Shown: in pieces, positions 46,540 to 57,146 of the stretch | Numbering within the stretch: position 1 is the first letter of the stretch | Layout: each line of letters starts with the position of its first letter | Assembly: GCA_963920575.1 (NCBI GenBank) | Contig: OY986964.1 | Location: 10,600,663 to 10,664,662, forward strand | Source of the DNA: Narthecium ossifragum | Lineage: Eukaryota; Streptophyta; Magnoliopsida; Dioscoreales; Nartheciaceae | DNA: 64,000 nucleotides | Direction of reading: 5' to 3' | The notes under the pieces: model-generated | What the model was told of the DNA's origin: nothing | Database searches by the model: none | What the model saw: the letters and a program-made list of their open reading frames with translations, nothing else | Position numbers and translations under genes: made by a program

Positions 46540-48145
46540 TGATGAGTGCATGAAAGTGCACTCTGAACAACCTTATAACCATCTCAATTGCTAGATTATT
46601 ATCCTTAATCAACATCTTTACTACTATTTTTATATCTATATGTTGCTTCACATAGTTGTTTGGAAAATGCAGGAAATTGGAGCTAAAAGAAGCTGAAAAG
46701 AGTATATGGATCAACTTCAAAAATTAATCTGTACCTGCTCATGAAGAACCAGATGATGTACCACATATGGTTGGAAAGCTCTTGAAGTCTAGATTCTGGA
46801 GAATTTTACGGTTTGTGATTCCGAGTTTCCTAGAGGAAGTTACGGCAATTTTTGTACCGATGACGCAGTCTGGATGGCAGAACAGTAATACACTGGAACG
46901 TCCGAGCGATCCGACACCCAGAGAAGGATCGATCGGACTATGCAGAATCGTGACAGAACATGTATTTTTTGGCTGAACATGGTCCGATCGATTGAACCAT
47001 CACTCCTACTGAGCCAGATCGAATCGATCGGACTCGGGAAATGTCAGAAATTGCAGATTTTTATGAGCCAAATCGATCGGACACCTAAAGTTCGATCGAT
47101 CGGACTCAAAAATAGCCAGAGAAGGTGGATTCTTATGCATCCGATCGATCCAGTGCCAATAGTTCGATCGATCGGACTCGGGCGTAACTAGAAATCGAAG
47201 AGTTTAATGAGACGGATCGATCCAACGCCCCGAGAAGGATCGATCGGACTTTCCCAGTAAAGAAAATCAACGATTGTGATCTAATCCGAGGGTGGATACA
47301 CTTGAGGCTATAAATATGACTCTTTCTAGGGTTTGAGGGGGCTTTTGGGAGGACTTTTCTAGAGCATCTGGAGGAGAGGAAGCCGTGTTAGGGTTTTGTT
47401 TTCTTCGTCTTTCTTTCTTTATTTTTCTTTGAACACTTTTGTCGTCTTCATGATGAACATGAGTGGCTAGTTTCTTTTCTAAGATACCGATGTAGCCCTA
47501 ACTGAATCATTCTATGTTATTGGATCATGATTATTTTATCAGTTTATTTTCCTTGTTTCATTCATTATTATAACTGAGATCTTAAATACCTTTATCTGGC
47601 CAATAAAAGTATTATAGATTGTTTTATGTGAGATTGGGCGAGGGTTCATTCCCTAATCTTGCAGGATCTATGAATGAATGAGTTTATGTCGAGGCCGGGT
47701 TCAAGCTAAGAGTATTCTTGGTTCATGATTGTTCTTCAGAGCTTAATGGATTCTTGGTTAACACTTAGTTATGGGTTCATTAACTAGGGTTAATTGGGGG
47801 TACTTGGTGAAGACCGCGGCCGAACGGATCATCATACCGGAAGAACGAGCCCTTGGAATTAAACTGAAATCTTGATTGATTCAATGCATAGAATGAGGAC
47901 GTTATGGTGAAATTGGAACCTTAGTATTCATCCATCATATTTCCAACGTTTTCTTATTTCGTTATTAGATCATCTATTTTCGAGACTTCATATTTCTTAT
48001 TTTCCCTTCCATATTTTCTTTCTTTTATGTTCTTTAGCGTTTTACTCTAATAATCTCTACAAATCTCTGTGGGTACGATACTCGTCTTGCTACTATACTG
48101 ATTGCACCGATTCGTATACTTGTGAGATATAAAATTTATTCATCA
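46540..48145 (+). repeat. 3' LTR of the Athila element
   Basis: 1606 bp, nearly identical to the 5' LTR. One array unit (18 bp) is missing near 47022, and the TATA box is TATAAATATG. Confidence 0.9.
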
Positions 48146-48150
48146 CTACT

Positions 48151-48739
48151 CATGACTTCAAAACCGAAAACCATCACTTATACATGGAGATCTACTCAAA
48201 ACAAACCTGAATTCGGCGAAAACGACGAAGAACACGAGAAAAACCCAACCAAATCCGTAGGTAGAAACCCTACCTCGACAAGAGCTACTTCAATCCACGA
48301 AGCCAAGCCTTGGATCTTCCTAAATCCTCTCTAGATTTCACCGGATCTGAGCCCAATCGCAGCGGAATCGGAAAAAAAAGAGAAAGGAAGCATCGCGTCC
48401 GCTCTTATACAGACGCTCTAGTTCGAGTTGGATCGATCCAAACTCCACCTTGAATCGATCCAAACTCCACTGGCGGCCACCACTCCCTAGTGCATCCGGG
48501 ATCGATCCAAAGTGGAGTTTGGATCGATCCAACCTTCACAGGGAATCAGAATTGGGCCAAACTCAAGCCCAATTCCAGATCTTTCGACCCCATGTCCACC
48601 TAACCTTTCTAATCAAATACATACATAATCAAGGTCAGTGTGTGCACACGTGGGTGTGAAACAACCCAACAAGGAGCAATTTACCAAATTGCCCTTATGG
48701 TCAACAACGAACCACAAGAATAGAGGGACAGGTCTTCAC
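48151..48739 (-). mobile_element. Left arm of the inverted element, second part
   Basis: Continues the arm after the Athila insertion and aligns with 49140-49740 in reverse. It contains GGATCGATCC copies at 48430-48535 and a perfect hairpin GCAATTT/AAATTGC at 48676-48692. The last bases read ggtcttcac, one base short of the expected TGTGAGGAC tip in reverse. Confidence 0.75.
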
Positions 48740-48842
48740 CGATCCGAACTCCACTTGGAGAGGGGTGTCCTGTTAGTAGATGTAGGAACCCCCCCCTCGT
48801 GTCCCGGTCCGGATGGGTTTTCCAGGCCAGAGCGCGACAACT

Positions 48843-48854
48843 TGGTATCAGAGC
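48843..48854 (+). promoter_or_regulatory. Primer binding site, tRNA-iMet
   Basis: TGGTATCAGAGC, complementary to the 3' end of plant initiator tRNA-Met, three bases after an LTR end gcgcgaca at 48839. The internal sequence to 49139 shows no gene. Confidence 0.85.
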
Positions 48855-49139
48855 ATAGGTTGTAGATCCCAGGGAATAGAATTAGGATTCGGTTGAGTTT
48901 GAGCGTGGGTTGGGATAGTTCTAGGGTTAGAGCATCCCTGCTTGCTTGATTTCTTTTTTCGTTGAATGTGATTGTTTCTCTTTGCTGAGTGTTGTTTGTT
49001 TTGGTCTTTGACGAGTGGAAACTCGTGTTTCTGTTATTGGTATTTTTATTGCTTAGTAGTATCATGTAGGCGCTGTTTTCGTTTCCGAGCCCTACCTTTA
49101 TCGAATCTCGGGACAAGATTTCTTTTAAGGGTTTTAGGA

Positions 49140-51397
49140 TGTGAGGACCTGTCCCTCTATTCCTGTGGCTCGTTGTTGACCACAAGGGCAATTTGGTAAA
49201 TTACGCCTTGTCGGTTTGTTTCACACCCGCGTGTGCACACACTAACTTTGATTGTGTATGTGTTTGATTAGAAAGGTTAAGTGGACCCGGGGTCGAAAGA
49301 TCCATAATTAAGCTTGAGTTTGGCCCAATTCTGATTCCCTGTGCAGGTTGGATCGATTCAAACTCCACTTTGGATCCATCTAGGATGCACTAGGGAGTGG
49401 TGGCCGCCAGTGGAGTTCGGATCAATCCAAGGAGTTTGGATCGATCAAACTCGAACTAGAGCGTCCGTATAAGAGCAGACGCGATGCTTCATTTCTCCTT
49501 TTTTCTGATTCCGCTGCGATTGGGCTCAGATCCGGCGAAATCTTAAGAGGATTTAGGAAGATCCAAGGCTTGGCTTCGTGGATTGAAGTAGCTCTTGTCG
49601 AGGTAGGGTTTCTACCTTCGGATTTGGTTGGATTTTTCTCGTGTTCTTCGTCGTTTTCGCCGAATTCGGGTTTGTTTTGAGTAGATCTCCATGCATAAGT
49701 GATGGTTTCCGGTTTTGAAGCCATGAGTAGCTTCGTGACCATCAGATCTACCAAGTTTGGTGAAGTTTGGTTCGGTTTTCCGGCCGTGATCGCCGTCGAA
49801 AGTTGGTCGGAGGGCCGGTTGGGATCGATTGAGTTGGATATTGGATCGATTCAAGTTGCACTCAAGATGGTCTGTTCACTGGTGGAAGTTGGATCGATCC
49901 ATGGGTATGTTGGATCGATCCAGTGTTTCCCAGGAACAGTGTTTGAGGGTGACAGAGAATGGTTTTCTTGGTTTTCAAAGTCGGATCGATCCAAGGGCAA
50001 GTCGGATCGATCCATGGGTATGTTGGATCGATCCAACGTGCACCAGAATGCGTTTTTTAGGCTGTTTTGCCCGCGGGTCTTCGTATGCATGCGGTTTTAG
50101 CGGTTTTGCCCGCGGGGCTTGCCATGATAGTTTGTTTACCGCTTTAATGGCATGTTTATTGATATTGCTATGCAATGTTGTCTGTTACCGCTTTGTGGTT
50201 GAACCGGGAGAGTGATGACTCCCGGGATTGTGTAGAATAAATGCGCTGACTGTATGCCCTTTATCGCGTTGTGGTTAACCGAGGGAGTCATGACCCTCGG
50301 GAATATTTAGTATAAATGGGTCGAAGGTGTGCCCTTGATTGTTTCTTGTTTATACTGTTGTTTTGCCTAGCTTTCTTTTGCATTAGAGGCATGTGAGACT
50401 AGGCGTGGGCGGTGGTTGACCGTCGATCCGGGGCTCTCGGGTAACCCGGATCTAGCTCTAGGGCCGAGGCTGGGTAGCGAGGCCTAGGGTTTGACTATAG
50501 CACTGTTAATCTGATGTTTGAGGTTTGTTCCTTGTACTCCTGTATCAATTGCTAAGAGGTGGATGTCGTTACCCCGACATGTGTCGTTATGTCCACCCTG
50601 TGTCAGGGATTGTCGGAGGTGGCCCGTCCTTGAACAGTGGATGTCAGAGGGACGTACTTTGGACAGGAACCCTGGGGATTTCGTTGAGATTTATGGGCTC
50701 CCTGGCAAGTCTTAGCTTTTGATTTGGAGTCTAGAGGTCGTGTTAGCTCTGTTGCTTTGAGTGCTGAGAGTTGGTTGTCATAACCACGGTTGTTCCGCCA
50801 AGTGTGGAGATCCCGCTTGGAGAGGGGTGTCTTACTGGTATCGTCATGTCCACCCTGTGTCAGGGATTGTCGGAGGCGGTCCATCCCTGAATAGTGGCTG
50901 TCGGAGGGACATACTTTGGACATGTACCCTTCGGGTTAATGATGGGATTTATGGGGACCTTGGCAGGCCTCAGTACTTGGCACAGAGTTAATTCAGTTGT
51001 TGTTGCCTTCCTTGTGCGTGTCGTAGAGTAGAACCCTGCTGAGCTTTTGCTCATTCCTACATGGGATGCGGTATTTGCAGGTGCAGGTACCAGCTCTCCT
51101 TCTGTGGGCCCCAGTTGCTCGTCCTGTAGCGGCGCGTCGATATCAGGGCATGTTTGAGGAGCAAGATGGCTTCTGCTGTGCTTTTCGGGAGACTACCGAT
51201 GATGTAACTTTTTGAGGTTTATAATATCTTTTATACTTGAGGACTGATATATGTAAATCTTTATATAACTCTGATGTTAGATTTACTTCTGCCCTCTGAT
51301 TAATTATTGTAACTGTTTCCGCCAGTTGGATGTTAGTAGATGTAGGAACCCCCCTCGTGTCCCGGTCCGAATGGGTTTTCCGAATCGGAGCGCGACA
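49140..51397 (+). mobile_element. Right LTR of the inverted element
   Basis: Tips TGTGAGGACC and GAGCGCGACA. Palindrome array at 49824-50038, hairpins at 49188-49204 and 51040-51053. Related to LTR-A but with its own array and middle part. Its reverse copy forms the left arm. Confidence 0.85.
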
Positions 51398-51402
51398 GAA
51401 AC

Positions 51403-52389
51403 TCTATATAGCGGAGATAGGTGATGGGACATTGAACAGAGCAGTAACATCCGTTGGAAAGCGGTATGGTCAGGTCCATTTGGACCTCACATTAAATCGT
51501 TCCTCTGGAAGCTTCTACTTGGGAGGATGGCAACGTTGGAGGCTCCAGCGAGATAAGCGATGGTGCATATGCTGATAGTCGATGCCCGAGATCTAGAGAA
51601 GAAGCGGAGTCCCCTGACTATCTCCTCTTAAACTGTCAATTTGCAAAAGAAGTTTGGCAGAAAGTCTTCCGAAGAGATCCAACTATGTTGAATATAGCAG
51701 GATGGGAAAGATGGAAGGACATCATCTAAAAATCTAGAGGAGGTGAGTTGCTAAGGGAGAGAAAAACAAAGATAGGCTATACACTGTGGCAGATCTGGAA
51801 GTCAAGGAACAAATGGGCGTTTGATAGAGCACAGGAAAGTCAAGCTGATGTAGCAAAGTCGGTTCTTTGGATGTCAATGGAATAGTCCTTATCAAGAACA
51901 AAACATAGAGGTAAAGGTGAGGAGAGTAGACCAGGTTATAGATCCATTCAATGTGATGGCTCCTTCGACTCTCCGGAGAACAAGGGAGGAATAGGAATTG
52001 CCTGCAGAGATGAATAGGGCAGACATGCATGGGCTGTGGCGGAACCAGTAAAGGTGAAAGGACCATTGGAAGCATAAATAATGGAAATTCACAGGGGATT
52101 GGAAGAGATGCACAAAGATGGAGTTAGGAAAATGGTAATAGGATCAGACTCTAAAGACGCCATTGATATGGTTAATGGGTTTATGAGATGGCCGAAGAAG
52201 TTCAGAAGCTATCTTCAAGGGATCTGTTACTTAGCGGCGCTTGTGGAGGATGTCATTTTCACCTTTGTTCCCAGGGAAGCAAACCAGGTTGCTGATGAAT
52301 TGGCAAGAATGGGAAGAGACAGTCCAGTCTCTTTATGCTGGTCTAGAGAGTTAGGGCCCCCAACCGCACCTATTGGTTTTGACTTGTAA
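51403..52389 (+). pseudogene. LINE zinc-binding region and RNase H (continuation)
   Basis: Resumes with LYSGD, then GPHIKSFLWKLLLGRM, a Cys-rich zf-RVT region broken by a stop pair near 51572, and YLLLNCQFAKEVWQKVF. RNase H follows: CDGSFDS with its first catalytic Asp intact, GGIGIACRDE, GSDSKDAIDMVNG, and FVPREANQVADELARMGRD, the full C-terminal motif. Stops at about 52015 and 52076 interrupt it. The true stop TAA is at 52387-52389 and an A-rich tail begins 43 bases later. Confidence 0.85.
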
Positions 52390-52465
52390 AGGGTTTTTGT
52401 TGTATTCTCCCACCCACTTGGCTTAACTTATAAAAAAAAAGAAAAGAAAAAAAAAGATTACGATA

Positions 52466-53872
52466 GTATCCAATAACCCGAAATGAGATCGAATCGGACC
52501 CCCAATGGCTAAAAGAAAAATGTTTCTCGCACAGGCTGACTGGATTGGTGTAAAACACCAATCCGATGTGGCAGGGTAGAATCGTAAAATCCACCATCCT
52601 AAGTGGCATGAAATTTTAAATAAGGTCGGGTTTAGACGAGTTTAGGGTTCATCCTCTTCCTTCATTCCGGACTCCCGAGAGAGAGATCACTCCCGAGAGA
52701 GAATCTTGGATTGATCGAGCTGGTAGGCATTCCCGTCAATCTCGCTGCCGGGGAAGGTGACTGGGTTTAAGAACGGCACGCCGGTGGTCCTCCTCATCGA
52801 TCTCGCCGCCGGTGGTCCTCCTCCTCATCGATCTCACAGCCGGTGGTCCTCCTCCTCACCGATCTCGCGGCCGGCGTCCTCCTCCTCATCGATCTCGCAG
52901 CCAGCGTCCTCCTCCTCATCGATCTCGTCGCCGGGGAAGGTGACTGGGTTTAAGAACGGCACGTCGATGGTCCTCCTCCTCATCGATCTCGCGGCCGGTG
53001 GTCCTCCTCACCGATCTCGCAGCCGGTGTCCTCCTCCTCATCGATCTCGCAGCCGGCATCCTCCTCATTGATCTCGCCGCCGGTGGTCCTCCTCAACTTT
53101 TGGGTTCTATTGCATGACTAGATTGGGTTCGACTGTGAGTCAAATTTCGCCTCCTTTTTCTTTGAGAACACAATGCTCTTTAGTGTTTGCTTGAATAAGG
53201 TCTAAAAAAGCTTCATTAACTAACCACCAACCATCAAGGAGAAATTTTTAATGCTCCTTGTAGCTTTCACACACAATAATTGATAGTGATCTGCTGACAA
53301 CATTGTTAAAATTGTTGATGAAGGTTACATGACTCTGCGAAGTGATGATAATTGCCATTAAAATCACAAGGACCAATCCATCCATATTATATATTTCGAG
53401 GGTATCATTTGAAAGAAATATTATTATTGTTAACAATAGTAGAAGGTTCTTGTTGCTACTAAAGAAAAAGGAACCAATAATGCAATGGAATCCGTCAAAT
53501 TACGACATATTTTGTATGGCTCCTATTGCTTTGGGAAAGGAGATCGCAAGGAAAAGCTTTGTGCTAGCTTTACAAAACTTGTGAATTTCTATGTTTTGAT
53601 ATTTGATCCTCTTATTTTTGCTATTCCTTGTGAGGCCTGTTTGTACGATTGTAATCATCGAAAAAGGCTTTTAGGGGGAGGGTAAGTACTATAAATTGAT
53701 AGAAAGCATGTTCTTGGTTGGAAAGGTGGCTGAAAATAAAATCATAGCCCTACTCACATCAAAGAAATTAAAATTCCGTTGAGGCATCTTAAGTTTGCTA
53801 TGTAAGAATAAGTATAGGATGGAAATATACGTTCCAGTCATATGATATTGGTGCGACAATGGATAGTCGAAA
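52466..53872. other. Host spacer with hairpin and minisatellite, no gene seen
   Basis: A perfect 10-bp hairpin (GGATTGGTGT with ACACCAATCC, loop AAA) lies at 52542-52564. A leader-like stretch with a taaataagg box follows at 52617-52680, then the minisatellite. 53100-53872 is AT-rich; short frames there (for example 53485-53685) have no recognisable domain. Confidence 0.4.
52745..53092 (+). repeat. ~30-bp minisatellite with a higher-order repeat
   Basis: About ten units of ctcgcagccggtggtcctcc-type sequence, each joined by catcgat, length 27-33 bases. A longer block containing ggggaaggtgactggg occurs twice, at 52751 and 52934, so a ~180-bp unit was itself duplicated. In one frame it would encode Ser/Pro/Ile repeats, but there is no evidence for translation. 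Confidence 0.8.
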
Positions 53873-55237
53873 TGATACGAGCGGTCTACTCGTAATCCTC
53901 TCGTATCGGGTCTCTACTGCTCCAATCGATCAGAATCGGCCTGATCGGACTTGATTTGAGTCCAATTGGCTGAAACTGACTAGCTGGATCGGATCTGGCT
54001 TGAGCTGGTTCAGATCTGGCTGAGCCTAACTGGATAAGACTTGACTGGGTCAAGTCTGATTGATTGATTGGCTCAAGGAATTGAATATGGCTCGGATTGG
54101 GCTAAGTGGCTTGGCTGAACCGGCTAGAGCAGGGTTAAGTGGTTGGATTGGGCTAATGGCTGGCTGAACTGGATTGGATCCAAAGGTTGTGGTTCGCCGG
54201 AGTGGATCGCCGGCGTAGGGGCGGCGGCGGCGGTCGGGAAAGTGGCAGGAAGGGTCGCGGGGTGTTGGGGAAGAGATCCACCGGCTCGGATCTGGGAGAT
54301 GGGTGGCGGATAGGCCGGATCGGGGATGTCGATGGCGGTGGTTTGGGTTGACCGGCGTCGGGGACGACGGGGAAGGCTCTGGGGACGTCGGGAAGGATCT
54401 TCGATGGTCGTAAGGGTGTTAAGGACGGTTGGCGAGGGTTTTAGAGGGGTCTGGAGGTGAGATCGGGGTTGGACGCGGAAGAGGCGGAGGAGCTGTGAAG
54501 TTGAGCGTTGCCGGGGAAGACGCCGGGGGAGACGACGGAGGCGGAGGAGCGGCTCGACGGAGTCGTGGTGCCAAGGGGGAGTCGATGGAGGTTTTGGATG
54601 AGGACGAGGATGGCCGGAGAGACTGGACGGCGGTGGTCGGCGTGAGGCTCGGGCACGGGAGAGAAGAGAGGGGAGGAAGGAGATGCTGATGTGGCAGGTG
54701 ACGAGGAGAGAGAGTGGTGATGTGGCACTGACGTGGAGGAGAGAGAAAGTGACGGGGAGAGAGAAATTCTGGTGGAGGCGATGCCGGCTGCGAAGAAGAT
54801 GACCGACGGGGAAGAAGGTGGATCTATGGTGAATATCTGGTGGAATTTACATTACTTCTACTCCTATGATATTCTACTCCTAAGATATTCTATCAACTAT
54901 TTATCATCATTCATCTCATGCATAACCTAATACAAACTAATGAGGTCCTTTTATAGAGACCTTGACAGAGTCCTAATCCAACTAAAAGACCCCCTTGCTT
55001 AATTAGCAAGTAATAAGGCTTTCAAACTCAACTCAACTTCCTAACTCAAAGGGACTCTTAATTAATTCCTAACACTCAAATATCAACTAGGACTCAATAA
55101 AAGAATAATAATAAATCCTAATCAAATACTCTAGTTTGAACTAGGTAAGACCAAGTCAAATTAGGAAAGAGTCTGAACCAGTTTGGTTCTTCTTCTGGGT
55201 TCGGATCCAGTTGGTCGAGTCGGATCGACTCGTATCA
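53873..55237 (-). mobile_element. Probable solo LTR-H, TSD cgaaa/agaaa
   Basis: Tips are a perfect 9-base inverted pair, TGATACGAG and CTCGTATCA. Flanks cgaaa and agaaa agree in four of five bases. On the minus strand a TATAAAAGG lies ~285 bases from the start, followed by a GC-rich leader, which suggests minus orientation. Frames such as 54429-54689 fall in the GC-rich part and are Gly/Glu/Arg low complexity. The superfamily is not determined. Confidence 0.6.
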
Positions 55238-55940
55238 AGAAATCACATGTCTTCCTCATATTCGACATCTATCCATGTAGTTATGCAGGCGTATTGTCAC
55301 GCCCCGACCCAGAAAACCCATCCAGATCGAGTCGTGAGCCACCTAAACCTATTTACATCATCAATTGGTGCACAAGTATATACTGCTATGAATTTAAACA
55401 ATTTAGTCCTCAAGTTCATAAAAATTTCGGCAGAATCTCCTTTATAAGTATAGCAAAATAAACCTGTAAATTGTACAATTTTACAATTTGAACATCGTCA
55501 CATTCCTCAACATCCACGCTAAAAATTTTACAATATCTATCAAATACAACTGAATTAATAATCATACAATTTTGTTCTGAGATATATCCGATCATACATC
55601 AATTTGTACATCATTGATTAAAAATGTAAATTAACTGCAGAAGAACTCTTTGAAGCTCCAAGTCCTCGATCACCGCGAGATACCGCGCCATCTTCTAAAG
55701 GAACACCTGAAAGAAGGAACTGCATCGACCTGCATCGCCGATGCAGCCCAGGTAGGGTGAGCAACAATGCCCAGTAAGGTTCTACTCTACGTCACTCTCA
55801 AGAAAGGGAAAACCACAACAGTATTGTCCTTCATCCCAAGTCTAAGATGTCACTGGAAGCACCACACCTTGTCGATCCAGAATGGGCCCCTATATAGGGT
55901 CACCCTCATCCAAGTCTAATCCTATCCCTGGGATCCTCCC

Positions 55941-56297
55941 CGACACAATATTGTCCGCTTTTTGGTCACCGCAGAAATCTGGAAAAACTTCCCAGTAGGT
56001 CACCCATCATGTGACTACTCCAGGTCGAGCACGCTTAACCATGGAGTTTTCTGACGGATAACTGTCATCACAGCTTTAAAACGCGTTGTATCTATTAAGG
56101 GCTTACTATATACTTATATCGAACCCCGGACCATACCCAAGTGTTGTGGGATTGCTTACCCGGCTACCCTACGCAGCCCCGCCCTCCAGGCGCAGGCATC
56201 TTGTCCCACGGTAGACCCAACGGGCTTCACAATCCACCCCCCTTGGAGGCCTAGCGTCATCGTTGGCACAATTTCCGGCCGGGAACCTAAGATCTAA
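55941..56297 (-). mobile_element. Truncated Cassandra-like fragment with 5S-like segment
   Basis: Matches 24831-25144 and 30808-30840: LTR part to 56231, polypurine tract 56232-56249, then internal sequence to ggccgggaacc. The 5S-like part (55987-56087, minus strand) keeps ttaagcgtgct and gatgggtgacc better than the first copy. The outer ~75 bases of the LTR and the primer site are missing, and no target duplication is visible. Confidence 0.7.
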
Positions 56298-57146
56298 GCC
56301 AGAACCTCCAACTCAATTCTAATGAACTTTGCTACATTTATATATTACATCTATATATCAGTAAAGCATGCTTTGTAGATCAATTGCTAGAAAATATAAC
56401 TTTGCATAAATAAAACCTAGGACTACACATGCATAAATCCTTCAAAATTCCTCTAGAATGAATATGCATGCTATCTAGCATCCCTACTAATCTGATGCGA
56501 GAAAAACAAAGAAGCTAAATCGAAGGAAACCCAAATTTCAGCCCAAAATTCCAAGCTTTTATAAAAAGTCCAGTTTCGTTGCAGGTTAGGGAATAATTCA
56601 CCATAAATTATAGGAAAATCTGAAAATTATGAAATCAATGGCAATTGAAGGTAGATTCGAAGATCGATGACCTTCACGTTGAAGGCTTCGTGAGATTCCT
56701 CACGGAATAGCACCAGCTTCGGGAAGAAGCTGGCTGGGTTCTCAGGACAGGGGCCGAAACCAAAAATCTGGGAAGAACTTTGATCAAAGCTTAATCAAAG
56801 CATCTCAAGGTATGATTGAATTTTTCTGAGGTGGAATCTAAACTCAAGGAACATCACAGGGGAGAGGAATCCAAGCAGTAGCTAAAAGCCTCAGCAAGAC
56901 ATGCATCAACAAAACCAGGCAACCCACGGCAGCAGAGAATAAAACAGAGCAGATGCAAACATGAGAGGGGAAGAACACCACCGGAGCTATAGACAGAGAA
57001 TTGATGCATAAATCCTAAGCTAACAACATCGCAGTCCATCGAACCAGAGTAAGGGAAGAGAACTCATCAAGAAATACCATTAGTAATCCATAACGGCAGC
57101 AAGGAGAAGGTGAAGAACATCCACAGAGGGACCACAAGATCAACAG

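Larger units (their letters stand above)
37843..48145 (+). mobile_element. Athila-lineage Ty3/gypsy element lacking integrase, TSD ctact
   Basis: LTRs 37843-39466 (1624 bp) and 46540-48145 (1606 bp), both TGATGAG...TTCATCA, differ by scattered changes plus an 18-bp deletion. ctact flanks both ends (37838-37842 and 48146-48150). The tRNA-Asp primer site, single Gag-Pol frame, DLGAS protease and [10 protein letters not shown] insertion in RT are Athila features. Pol stops after RNase H; integrase and any envelope-like region are absent, so the element could move only with help. A solo LTR (41737-43906) later split it. Confidence 0.9.
36215..51397. mobile_element. Non-autonomous LTR element with inverted LTRs (foldback), TSD gaaac
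   Basis: Both outer tips are U5 ends: tgtcgcgcccc on the left, ggagcgcgaca on the right. Left arm: minus-oriented LTR 36215-37842, interrupted by Athila, then 48151-48739. Right arm: plus-oriented LTR 49140-51397 (2258 bp). The arms are close to identical by eye. Between them are a ~100-bp stub of a plus-oriented LTR end (48740-48839), a tRNA-iMet primer site (48843-48854) and ~285 bp of non-coding internal sequence. gaaac flanks both sides (36210-36214 and 51398-51402), and the LINE codons SAYETLYS join across it. No coding capacity of its own. Confidence 0.8.
23224..52455 (+). mobile_element. Second L1-type LINE, split over 29 kb by nested insertions, TSD gattacgata
   Basis: Three pieces belong together: 23224-23989 (ORF1), ~33171-36214 (endonuclease and RT) and 51403-52455 (zinc finger, RNase H, A-rich tail at 52432-52455). 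The 10 bases gattacgata stand directly before it (23214-23223) and directly after the A tail (52456-52465). Order and strand of the domains are exactly those of one plant L1 element. The second gap is clean: removing 36215-51402 restores the reading frame. The first gap lost sequence, because the start of the endonuclease is missing. Without insertions the element is about 4.9 kb. Confidence 0.85.

Noticed and set aside
36215..51397. DNA transposon with long inverted repeats
   Set aside because: Arms have LTR architecture with primer site and TG/CA tips, and the target duplication is 5 bp as for LTR integrase. There is no transposase.
54429..54689. Gly/Arg-rich ORF
   Set aside because: It lies in the GC-rich leader of LTR-H; several frames are open together.
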